This document shows, piece by piece, positions 55,178 to 63,091 of a stretch of DNA of 64,000 bases. Origin of the DNA: Acidobacteriota bacterium (GTDB taxonomy: Bacteria; Acidobacteriota; UBA6911; JACQSX01). Below the pieces are notes generated by a model. It was not told where the DNA came from. It saw only the letters and a program-made list of their open reading frames with translations, and did no database searches. The stretch lies in assembly GCA_016211105.1 (NCBI GenBank), contig JACQSX010000033.1:186001-250000 (forward strand), written 5' to 3'. The translations under genes were made by a program, and so were the position numbers. Every line of letters starts with the position of its first letter. Within the stretch, counting starts at the first letter, position 1.

Positions 55178-55915
55178 TCAGCTTGCGTTCGGTGACCCGA
55201 TCGACCTGAGGCAGTGGATGGCTTCCTTAACGGTAAATTTCCCCTCGTAAAGTGCCTTCCCTACAATCACTCCCTCCAATTGCGGTATCTCGGTGGCAAG
55301 CAGTTTCAAATCGCTCAGGGAGGCGACGCCTCCCGAAGCAATGACCTGAAAACCTTCGGCTGCCACCTGCTTCAGCAATGCCACATTAGGACCGCACAGC
55401 ATGCCATCCCGTGAAATATCCGTGACCACCAGGTATTGCAGGGATGCTTGTCTCACTTCAGACAGAAACCTCTTCACACCGATGCCGCTGTCTGCTGTCC
55501 ACCCGGCAACTCTGACCGTACCGCCATCTACATCCATTCCCACCGCAAGCTGGTTAGAAAACTCAGCAAGTTGCTGCAAAAAAGACCGCTCGACGGCGGC
55601 AGTTCCAATAACGCAGCGCGAAATACCACAACTCAACGCCTTGACGATCAAGGCCACACTACGTAATCCACCCCCCCACTGTAACCGTGCTTCAGGGAGA
55701 CTCCTCGCAATCTCTTCGACTACGGATAGATTGGCTTGTACGCCGGTACGCGCTGCGTTCAAATCAACCACATGGATCCAAGTGGCGCCAGCGCGCGCAA
55801 AATTGGCGGCAATCTCCACGGGGTTGTCCGAATACACGGTAACTTGTTCGAAGCTACCTCTTTTCAGGCGCACACATTTACCGTCTAACAAATCAATTGC
55901 CGGGTAAAAATTCAC
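55178..55915 (-). CDS. hisA: Phosphoribosylformimino-AICAR phosphate isomerase
   Basis: Fourth step of histidine synthesis, a TIM-barrel aldose-ketose isomerase. The GTG at 55915 follows GAGG at correct spacing and yields 245 residues beginning MNFYPAIDLLDGKCVRL, the canonical N-terminus with catalytic Asp8; the frame upstream is not family-like. The second catalytic Asp lies in VVTDISRDGM (near 130) and phosphate sites in IASGGVASLSDL and GVIVGKALYEG. Last gene of the his operon, 84 bases after hisH; hisF does not follow. Confidence 0.95.
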   Translation of the reverse strand: MNFYPAIDLLDGKCVRLKRGSFEQVTVYSDNPVEIAANFARAGATWIHVVDLNAARTGVQANLSVVEEIARSLPEARLQWGGGLRSVALIVKALSCGISRCVIGTAAVERSFLQQLAEFSNQLAVGMDVDGGTVRVAGWTADSGIGVKRFLSEVRQASLQYLVVTDISRDGMLCGPNVALLKQVAAEGFQVIASGGVASLSDLKLLATEIPQLEGVIVGKALYEGKFTVKEAIHCLRSIGSPNAS

Positions 55916-55999
55916 GTGGCCTCTAAACCTACAGCATTCAACCAGCCGCGGGGCACCGACCAACCAGGGACGAACGAGGAATGTTTGGAGCTCTTCCTC

Positions 56000-56602
56000 C
56001 TACATTTTCAGAAAGTTCGCCAGTAGCGTCAGTCCCGGCTGCTGGCTCTTTTCCGGATGGCACTGGAATCCCCAAATGTTTTCACGCTGCACTACTGAAG
56101 GGAAGATTTCACCGTACTCGGTAACTCCTAAAATATCTTCCTCGCGTTCAGGCCAGCAAACATAAGAATGAACAAAATAAAAATAGGATTGTGAAGGGAT
56201 TCGCTCGGTGATCTTTTCCGGTCGAGTCCAAGCGATCTGGTTCCAGCCGACATGGGGGATGGGTAAGGCTCCCTGCATCCTTTCGACCGTGCCGGGAATG
56301 AGCCCGATACCTCGAGTGGATCCGAACTCCTTGCCCTCAATAAAGAGTAACTGCATCCCCAAACAGAGTCCCAAAAGCGGCTTACCTTGCTCAATGTGCT
56401 TCCGCAAACAAGAAAGCAGGTCCAATTGATGGAGATTTTCCATACCCTGGCGAAATGACCCTACTCCCGGAAGAATCACACGATCGGCGGCCGCTACTTC
56501 CTCTTTCTGACTCGAAATCATCACATGGCCGCCTACCGATTCGATCGCCCGGCGGACAGAGCCCAGGTTGCAAATCTTGTAGTCGATCACCAAGGTCGTC
56601 AT
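56000..56602 (-). CDS. hisH: Imidazole glycerol phosphate synthase, glutaminase subunit
   Basis: Class I glutamine amidotransferase that feeds ammonia to HisF. The 200 residues carry the catalytic Cys in LLGLCLGMQLL (near 78), GVGSFRQGM near 50, the GWN(Q)I segment, and the His/Glu pair in FQCHPEKSQQPG near 182. It overlaps hisB by four bases (ATGA). Its partner gene hisF is not in the window. Confidence 0.96.
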   Translation of the reverse strand: MTTLVIDYKICNLGSVRRAIESVGGHVMISSQKEEVAAADRVILPGVGSFRQGMENLHQLDLLSCLRKHIEQGKPLLGLCLGMQLLFIEGKEFGSTRGIGLIPGTVERMQGALPIPHVGWNQIAWTRPEKITERIPSQSYFYFVHSYVCWPEREEDILGVTEYGEIFPSVVQRENIWGFQCHPEKSQQPGLTLLANFLKM

Positions 56603-57192
56603 TCTAGGGCTCCCTTGGTGGAGGGAATACGAGTATCGCCCGGAATCACGAGCACCGCGTGGCGAAGGCTGCGCGCAACCGCTTTAAAGATTGCCTCCGC
56701 AATATGGTGGAGATTGGATCCATACACCAATTCGATATGTAGATTCATCTTCCCGGATACAGAGAAGGACCGCCAGAATTCCTCTAACAACTCAAAGGGG
56801 AGATCTCCGACGCACCCGTCACGAGTCGGAACGCGATAGACGAAATGCGGACGCCCAGACAAGTCAATCGCCACCCGAGCCAATGCTTCGTCCATCGGTG
56901 CATAGAAAAACCCGTAGCGTGTGATACCTCGCTTTTCACCCAGTGCCTGCATCACTGCCTGTCCCACGCAGATACCGGTATCTTCTACGGAGTGGTGCGG
57001 GTCAATCTGCAGATCCCCTTTGCAGGTCACATTTAAGTCGAAGGACCCGTGATTGCCAAATAAATCCAGCATATGATCAAGAAATCCAATGCCGGTCTTA
57101 ATGTCGCACCTGCCACTGCCGTCCAGGTCAATCTCTACTCTTACTTCAGTCTCCCGAGTCTTACGCTCCACCTTTGCACACCGACTGTTCAT
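56599..57192 (-). CDS. hisB: Imidazoleglycerol-phosphate dehydratase
   Basis: Mn-dependent dehydratase of histidine synthesis, 197 residues, monofunctional (no histidinol-phosphatase domain). It has RKTRETEVRVEIDLDGSG at the start, GFLDHML and the metal motifs DPHHSVEDTGI and GSNLHHIAEAIFKA. The ATG at 57192 overlaps the hisC stop as ATGA; the longer open frame would run far into hisC. Confidence 0.96.
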   Translation of the reverse strand: MNSRCAKVERKTRETEVRVEIDLDGSGRCDIKTGIGFLDHMLDLFGNHGSFDLNVTCKGDLQIDPHHSVEDTGICVGQAVMQALGEKRGITRYGFFYAPMDEALARVAIDLSGRPHFVYRVPTRDGCVGDLPFELLEEFWRSFSVSGKMNLHIELVYGSNLHHIAEAIFKAVARSLRHAVLVIPGDTRIPSTKGALE

Positions 57193-58256
57193 TGGACACT
57201 CTCTCGTAATACTCGCAAGAACTCCAGGTTTTCCTCCGGCAATCCCACACTCACGCGCAGACAATTTTCCAATCCCCTGACCGAGGATACATCTCGGATC
57301 AAAATACCTTTCTGCCGCAAATTGGTGAAAACTCGCGCGGTATCTTTCATCCGAAACAATATAAAGTTGGCGCGAGACGGGAAAACTTCCACTCCCTGAA
57401 TCTCGCTCATTTCGTTGTACAGCCGCTGCCGCTCCCGAATTAATTCCTGGATTGGCTCCAAAAAGCAGTCCAGATTGTCCAGCAAGGCTTCCGCCGCAGC
57501 GAGTGTCATAAAGTTTATATTGTAAGGCAATTTCACCTTGTTGATCTGTTCGATCACTTCAGGATGTCCCAACAGGTAACCGATCCTTAATCCAGCGGCG
57601 GCCATCGCCTTGGAAAATGTCCGGGTTATGATCAGATGTGGATTCCTATGCAGCAAGTCGACTCCGTGATATCCGCTGAACTCATGGTAGGCCTGATCGA
57701 GCACAACCAAACCGTCGGTCAATTCAAGGACTTCGCGCAAAACGTCACTTTCCAATAAAGTGCCAGTGGGATTGTTGGGAGAACAAAGGACCATCGCGTC
57801 TGGCCTTTCTTTGTCAATGGCCTCCAATAGTCCTCCTCTGGGGAAGCAACTGAAATCTTCAAAAGGAACTTCCAACACAGCAGCGGCGTTGCTCAGCCCC
57901 ATGATGCGGTAAAGAGCAAAAGTAGGGGTCACAAGCAGCAATTTTTTCCCTCGCTCGAGAACCAGATGAAGGACGATCTGTAGCAACTCGTTGGAGCCAT
58001 TGCCCACGGTGATCCCACCAGGAATCCACCCGGTATGCGCAGCTAGTTTTCGACACAACTCGGTCGCATGAAAATCCGGATAGCGTCCCCAGGAACGCTG
58101 CAGGATTTTTTCGGCCAGCAATACCTTGATGAATTCCGGCACATCAAAAGGATTCTCGTTTTGATTCAGCTTGATCTGGCAGGGCTGTGGCTTTAAGTGA
58201 TAGGCAGAAATGCGGAGGATTTCGGGTTTTATCTTTTTTAGAGGGTCTTTAACCAT
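57189..58256 (-). CDS. hisC: Histidinol-phosphate aminotransferase
   Basis: PLP-dependent fold-type I transaminase, 355 residues. The N-terminal LNQNENPFDVPEFI substrate loop, GNGSNELLQIVLHL, CSPNNPTGTLLE, and the Schiff-base lysine in TRTFSKAMAAAGLRIGYLLG (about 229) are visible, with the C-terminal Arg in LRVSVGLPEENL. It follows hisD by 68 bases and is coupled to hisB by ATGA. Confidence 0.96.
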   Translation of the reverse strand: MVKDPLKKIKPEILRISAYHLKPQPCQIKLNQNENPFDVPEFIKVLLAEKILQRSWGRYPDFHATELCRKLAAHTGWIPGGITVGNGSNELLQIVLHLVLERGKKLLLVTPTFALYRIMGLSNAAAVLEVPFEDFSCFPRGGLLEAIDKERPDAMVLCSPNNPTGTLLESDVLREVLELTDGLVVLDQAYHEFSGYHGVDLLHRNPHLIITRTFSKAMAAAGLRIGYLLGHPEVIEQINKVKLPYNINFMTLAAAEALLDNLDCFLEPIQELIRERQRLYNEMSEIQGVEVFPSRANFILFRMKDTARVFTNLRQKGILIRDVSSVRGLENCLRVSVGLPEENLEFLRVLRESVQ

Positions 58257-58324
58257 TTATGCCAGTTTGTCAGTGGCCAAAGGTCGTTCACCAAAACCTC
58301 GCTGACATAGGCGAATCTCTTCCA

Positions 58325-59614
58325 TCATTTCGCCTTTTCGAAGCGGATTGCTACCGCCCTGGCATGCGCCTGCAGACCTTCCGCGAGAGCAAGTTTCTCT
58401 ACATATGGACCTGCTGCCTTTAGCTCATTGCGGGAATACTTGATGATACTGGTCCGCTTGATGAAGTCATATACACCAAGGGGGGATGAATAACGCGCCG
58501 TGCCACTCGTAGGCAATACGTGGTTGGGCCCCGCCCAATAATCACCCACCGCCTCTGGGGTAAACCTCCCAATGAAAATGGCTCCTGCGTTGACGATCCC
58601 CGCCAGATACGGTTTCTCATCGTCGACCATCAACTGCAGATGCTCAGGCGCTAGCTGATTCGTCCAAGCAATTGCCTGATCACGGGTTTCAGCCAGCAAA
58701 ATAGCGCCCTTCTCCTCCAACGCGCGCTGTACGATCTGACGACGCGTCAAGCGCTGACATTGTTGTTGCACCTGACGCACGACCTTGCGGGCCAACACTT
58801 CCGAAGTGGTAATGCAAATCGCTACAGCCTCTTCGTCATGTTCCGCTTGAGCGAGCATGTCAGCGGCGACATAACCGGGTGGGACATCTTCGTGAGCTAT
58901 CACCACTACCTCGGTAGGGCCTGCAATCATATCGATATCTACACAACCAAAAACTTTTTGCTTGGCCAAGGCCACAAACGTGTTCCCCGGACCTACGATC
59001 TTATCTACTCGCGCTATGGACTCTGTTCCAAATGCCAGAGCCGCGATCGCCTGTGCCCCACCGACACGATATACCTCGGTTACTTTCAATTCCATGCAAG
59101 CAGCGGCAAGCACCGGATGGCTCTCAAAAGAAGCGGGCGGCGAGACCGCAGCAATGCGTTTAACGCCTGCGATCTGCGCCGGAATCACATTCATCAAGAG
59201 AGTCGACGGATAGGCCGCTTTGCCGCCAGGAACGTAAACTCCTACAGCATGTAACGCTCGAACAAGCTGTCCTTGAAAACAGTCCCGCGGCCCCGTCTTC
59301 CAGCTCTTCTCCACTTGCCGTTCATGAAATGCCCGAACATTGCCAATTGCCTTACGCAATGCCTTCAACCATTGCACCTCGGCTTGCTTTGCCAGTCTCC
59401 TCAAATAGTCTTCCGGAATGCGAAATTCCTCCGGCCGCAAGTGGCAACTATCAAACCGGGCAGTTGCATCCATTACCGCCAAATCGCCACGCTTCCGGAC
59501 ATCGCGCAAAATCTTGTCCACCGTCTTTGCAGCCAATTTCTGGCTTGCCCCGACGCTGGAGCGGAACTCTCCTACAAACTGTTCGGCCGCGGACCCTGCC
59601 AGTATCCCGATCAC
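58325..59614 (-). CDS. hisD: Histidinol dehydrogenase
   Basis: NAD- and zinc-dependent oxidation of histidinol to histidine, the last two steps. The GTG at 59614 overlaps the hisG stop as GTGA and gives 429 residues, the family length; the longer frame upstream runs into hisG. Visible blocks are [38 protein letters not shown]-like [39 protein letters not shown] and [21 protein letters not shown] with the catalytic His. Confidence 0.96.
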   Translation of the reverse strand: MIGILAGSAAEQFVGEFRSSVGASQKLAAKTVDKILRDVRKRGDLAVMDATARFDSCHLRPEEFRIPEDYLRRLAKQAEVQWLKALRKAIGNVRAFHERQVEKSWKTGPRDCFQGQLVRALHAVGVYVPGGKAAYPSTLLMNVIPAQIAGVKRIAAVSPPASFESHPVLAAACMELKVTEVYRVGGAQAIAALAFGTESIARVDKIVGPGNTFVALAKQKVFGCVDIDMIAGPTEVVVIAHEDVPPGYVAADMLAQAEHDEEAVAICITTSEVLARKVVRQVQQQCQRLTRRQIVQRALEEKGAILLAETRDQAIAWTNQLAPEHLQLMVDDEKPYLAGIVNAGAIFIGRFTPEAVGDYWAGPNHVLPTSGTARYSSPLGVYDFIKRTSIIKYSRNELKAAGPYVEKLALAEGLQAHARAVAIRFEKAK

Positions 59615-60225
59615 AAAAGTTGTTTCTCCATTGAATCCAGCAATCTGCTGATCTCCCCTTGCTTCGTGTGGAAGCTTGCACGGTTGATGATCAGCCGGGC
59701 AGTGCACTGCATGATTTCTTCGACGATTACCAATCCGTTCTCGCGCAGCGTGTTTCCGGTTTCCACCAAGTCTACAATCCGCTCGGCGAGACCCAGGGCG
59801 GGAGCTAGCTCCACCGACCCGGACAGCGGGATCACTTCCACGGCTTCGCCACGCTCACGAAAAAATTGCTCTGCTATGCGTGGATATCGGGTGGCGACTC
59901 GCGCCGAGGGACGCGCACTGATACGGGAGAGCCCAGCCACCACCATCCGACAACGTCCGAACTGCAGATCCAATGGTTGGTGAACATCCGGCAAGAACTC
60001 ACGCAACACATCGGTTCCGCAAATCCCCGCATCCGCGACTCCATATTCCACATAGGTGGGGAGATCCATTGGCTTGACCAAAACAAAGCGGTAGCTGCCG
60101 TCATCCGATGACACCTGCAATTTGCGCGTAGCTCCGATATCACGCGGAACCTGCATTCTACAGCCCGCCAGAAAGGAGAGGCTCTCATCCAAAATTCGCC
60201 CCTTCGGGAGCGCCATCACAATCAT
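59611..60225 (-). CDS. hisG: ATP phosphoribosyltransferase, short form
   Basis: First step of histidine synthesis. At 204 residues it is the short HisG lacking the C-terminal regulatory ACT-like domain; such enzymes need HisZ as partner, and hisZ is directly upstream. Motifs: MALPKGRILDES (4-15), VEYGVADAGICGTDVL (about 58-73), and the phosphoribosyl loop VDLVETGNTLRENGL (about 152-166). Starts within the hisZ stop (ATGA). Confidence 0.97.
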   Translation of the reverse strand: MIVMALPKGRILDESLSFLAGCRMQVPRDIGATRKLQVSSDDGSYRFVLVKPMDLPTYVEYGVADAGICGTDVLREFLPDVHQPLDLQFGRCRMVVAGLSRISARPSARVATRYPRIAEQFFRERGEAVEVIPLSGSVELAPALGLAERIVDLVETGNTLRENGLVIVEEIMQCTARLIINRASFHTKQGEISRLLDSMEKQLL

Positions 60226-61295
60226 GACCCGTATTCCATGTGTATCCGCTTGTTTTGTTGACGCAATCGCATTGCAACCCGAAAATCCTGGAGTCTTTCC
60301 GCACTGGCTTGGGCCGGCGCACGGAGCAAGAGCGCGGTCATCAGCCTTTCCAAACCAACGGAAAATCCCACCGCTGGCAGTGACCGTCCAAACTTCGCAA
60401 TCAAGGAGTCATAACGGCCTCCCCCACCGATTTCAAATCCCAAGTTCTCGCTGTAAACTTTAAAGATTAGACCCGTGTAATAATCGAGATCCCTGACCTC
60501 TCCCAAGTCAATCAGAAATCGGTCTGCGACACCCAAGGCCGAAAACTCATCGAAGATTTTTGCCAGTCGTTCCAGCGCCTCACGAGAGCGCTGATTCTTA
60601 ACCACCAATTCCGCACGATCCAGAACTTCCCTTCGACCCGCCAGGCGCGGCAAGGCCTTGAGAAAATCGCGTTCTGCCTGCGGGATATCTAAGCTGGAAA
60701 TCGTCTGAGCAATTCCCCAGGAATCTTTATGATCAACAAGATTCTTCAATGCCGCGCCCATCTCCCGTCCGAGGTCCAAGCTTTCCACAATGCCGTTGAA
60801 AAATTCCGCATGTCCCAACGGGATGATAATCGATTTCAGTCCAGCGCGCGCTAAAGCTTCCAACAACACGAGAAGGACTTCGATTTCGGCAGGGGGAGAA
60901 TCGCTCCCTATCAATTCGACACCGGCCTGATAAAACTCCCGCTGCTGGCCTGCCTTTGGATTTTCGTGCCGAAAAACCTCCCCATCGTAGCAAAGGCGCA
61001 ACGGGAGATCCGTGGTTGCATCGGCGGCAACCACTTTGGCTACTAGAGTCGTAATGTCGGGGCGCAACGCCAGCAAGCTGCCATCCCGGCCTACAAACGA
61101 GTACATGCGCTCTTCGACGGCCGAACCCAGGGCAATCTGAAAAGATTCCGCGTAGTCGATAATAGGCAGCACTAATTCCTGATAGCTCCACCCGTAAAAG
61201 GTTTCGCGAAGACGTTCCAGAATGATTCGGCGAATCCTCGAATCTGGGTCCTTCAAATACTGAACGCCAGGCGCAAGAGTGCGTAACTTTTGCAT
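60222..61295 (-). CDS. hisZ: ATP phosphoribosyltransferase regulatory subunit (HisRS-like)
   Basis: A 357-residue histidyl-tRNA-synthetase paralogue without the anticodon-binding domain; it forms an octamer with short HisG and carries histidine feedback control. It keeps class II synthetase folds: LRPDITTLVAKVVA (motif 2 start), RLCYDGEVFRHENPKAGQQREFYQAGVELIG, RDLDYYTGLIFKVY and GGGGRYDSL, GFSVGLERL (motif 3-like). First gene of the operon and coupled to hisG by ATGA. True HisRS is longer, about 420 residues, so tRNA charging is unlikely. Confidence 0.95.
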   Translation of the reverse strand: MQKLRTLAPGVQYLKDPDSRIRRIILERLRETFYGWSYQELVLPIIDYAESFQIALGSAVEERMYSFVGRDGSLLALRPDITTLVAKVVAADATTDLPLRLCYDGEVFRHENPKAGQQREFYQAGVELIGSDSPPAEIEVLLVLLEALARAGLKSIIIPLGHAEFFNGIVESLDLGREMGAALKNLVDHKDSWGIAQTISSLDIPQAERDFLKALPRLAGRREVLDRAELVVKNQRSREALERLAKIFDEFSALGVADRFLIDLGEVRDLDYYTGLIFKVYSENLGFEIGGGGRYDSLIAKFGRSLPAVGFSVGLERLMTALLLRAPAQASAERLQDFRVAMRLRQQNKRIHMEYGS

Positions 61296-61513
61296 GACAA
61301 AAGCTTAAAATTTACTCTCAGGCGCAAACGATTACAAGGGGGTGGTGAAATTCGTGAAGGTGTAAAGCGGAGATGTCGCCCCATAGGACCTGATGTTTCC
61401 TATGGTAGCAACGGGAGGGCCGTGGAAATATCTGACTGTGTCCGACCGTTCGTCATAAGATGTCCGGTCAAGGCGGCCCCGGAAACGGTACGCCCTTAAA
61501 GTAAGGAGGAAAC

Positions 61514-62287
61514 GTGGGCGCAATCAGTGAGTTCTCGCTGCTCGTACAGGTGTTTCTCAAGACCTATCGTTGGCGTCGGATCGACCCGATACCCTGGAAA
61601 CCGTTGCTCAAGCCACTAGCCCAGTGTCGCCTTGCTCTAGTTTCCAGCGCCGGCTTTGTTCTGCCAAATCAGCCGCCGTTCGATGAGGCCAAGCGAGGTG
61701 GAGACCCAAGCTTCCGAGAAATCCCCAGCAACGTCGACGTCGCCAGTCTCCTGGATACCCACCGCAGCGAGTCGTTCAACCACAGCGGGATGGCGCAAGA
61801 TCCAAATGTCGCTTTCCCGATCGATCGGGTGAGGGAGTTGGAAATGGTGGGGCGAATCGGAAGAGTCAACACGCGCCACCTGTCCTTTATGGGTTCCATT
61901 ACCGCGCCCGGGCGCCTGATGCGAGAGACGGCCCCTGAGGCGGCGCGTCTGCTAGTGGAAGACGAGGTCGATGTAGCACTATTGGTACCGGTGTGACCGA
62001 TGTGCAACCAGACCGTGGGTTTGGTGGCGGCCGAATTGGAGCGTCAGAGGATCTCCACTGTAGCCATCCAGTTGCTGCGCGAAGTAGCGGAGCATGTCCG
62101 GCCACCAAGAGCCCTGTTTGTTCCATTCCGTCACGGCTATCCATTGGACGTGCCCGGCAACCCAAAGCGCCAGCATACCGTGCTGGAGGCTGCCTTGCGG
62201 ATTTTAGAGGACAGCAATCTCAGGCCGCCAGTCTTTGTTGAATTCCAACCTGAGCCAGACACAGGAGGACCCACGAAGACCGAATGA
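61514..62287 (+). CDS. Selenoprotein of the GrdB/PrdB family (glycine/betaine/D-proline reductase selenoprotein B-like), TGA decoded as selenocysteine
   Basis: A 257-residue protein whose gene is split by an in-frame TGA at 61994-61996, codon 161. The reading frame is continuous on both sides: before it DVALLVPV, after it PMCNQTVGLVAAELE, making a UxxC redox motif where homologues have Cys or Sec. The N-terminal part has family blocks DPSFREIP, HRSESFNHSG, DPNVAFPIDR and SFMGSITAPGRLMRETAPEA. GTG start with an AAGGAGG site seven bases ahead. Sec past the middle and a size near 250 residues resemble PrdB. A SECIS-like hairpin begins 11 bases after the TGA. The stop overlaps the next gene as ATGA. 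No pyruvoyl subunit is nearby, so the substrate is unknown. Automated callers would split it or end it at 61996. Confidence 0.85.
62007..62025 (+). promoter_or_regulatory. Bacterial SECIS-like hairpin downstream of the selenocysteine TGA
   Basis: ACCAGACC (62007-62014) pairs with GGTTTGGT (62018-62025) in eight base pairs, one of them G-U, around a GTG loop. The stem begins ten to eleven bases after the TGA and the loop G lies about 19 bases from it, the spacing expected for a SelB-binding bacterial SECIS, whose apical loop carries a conserved G. It lies wholly inside the coding region, as in other bacterial selenoprotein genes. Confidence 0.65.
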
Positions 62288-63042
62288 TCAACCGACGAAG
62301 ATTTTGTTTGATGTTTGCAGCGGGTCTATCCTTCCGTACGATTTCTTTTGCCCAGGACCGTGGAGAACCCTTCCTGGCGCGGATTCACAGAAACGCAAAA
62401 GGACAAACGATACCCTATCGCCTTTTTGTCCCCATGCATTACGACAAACAGAGTAAATACCCGCTGGTGCTTTGGTTGCATGGCAGTGGAGGTCGTGGCA
62501 CCGACAACCGGAAGCAGATCTCCCAGGGCAATCGAATTGGCACCCACGTCTGGATTAAGCCTGAGAACCAAGCCAGGTATCCTTGTTTTGTACTTGCGCC
62601 TCAGAGCGATGAATGGGTCCGGCTCGATTCCTGGGAGGCGACCGATGAGTTGCGACTGACCGTGGAAATCGTCGATTCAATCCAGCGGGAGTTTGCCATT
62701 GATTCCCGACGTCTCTATGTGGCCGGACAATCCATGGGCGGCTATGGAACCTGGGCTCTTATCGCTCAGTATCCAAGAGTGTTTGCTGCCGCTGTGCCGA
62801 TCGCGGGGGGCGGAGACACGCGGAAAGCATCATTGATTGCCCACATGCCCATCTGGGCTTTTCATGGGGAAAAGGACCCAACTGTAAAAGTCGAAGAGTC
62901 GCGAAATATGATTGAAGCGATTCGAAAGGCCGGAGGTAATCCTGGATACACCGAATACGAGGGCGCTGGACACGAAATCTGGAACCGAGTCTTCAGAGAG
63001 CAGGAATTGTTGCCTTGGGTATTCGCCCAAAAGTTGAAATAA
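62284..63042 (+). CDS. Exported alpha/beta hydrolase (prolyl-oligopeptidase/esterase-like)
   Basis: A 252-residue secreted serine hydrolase. It has a twin-Arg-like start (MINRRRFCLMFAAGLSF) and a cleavage region near residue 23 (SFAQ). The fold is visible as PLVLWLHGSGGRG with the oxyanion loop (about 60-72), the nucleophile Ser in AGQSMGGYGTW (near 150), an Asp in FHGEKDPTVKV and a His in EGAGHEIW near 230. It resembles peptidase S9-type or carbohydrate-esterase-like predicted esterases of the poly(3-hydroxybutyrate) depolymerase group. The ATG overlaps the stop of the selenoprotein gene, so the two are translationally coupled. Substrate unknown. Confidence 0.85.
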   Translation: MINRRRFCLMFAAGLSFRTISFAQDRGEPFLARIHRNAKGQTIPYRLFVPMHYDKQSKYPLVLWLHGSGGRGTDNRKQISQGNRIGTHVWIKPENQARYPCFVLAPQSDEWVRLDSWEATDELRLTVEIVDSIQREFAIDSRRLYVAGQSMGGYGTWALIAQYPRVFAAAVPIAGGGDTRKASLIAHMPIWAFHGEKDPTVKVEESRNMIEAIRKAGGNPGYTEYEGAGHEIWNRVFREQELLPWVFAQKLK

Positions 63043-63091
63043 GCGGAGTCCGGATCATACGCAATCCGCAATCAAAAGAGTTCACGAATCT

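Noticed and set aside
61514-61996. Treating 61514-61996 as a complete 160-residue gene or a pseudogene
   Set aside because: The frame continues past the TGA with family-matching sequence, a hairpin lies at SECIS distance and the next gene is coupled to the later stop. A simple nonsense mutation remains possible but is less likely.
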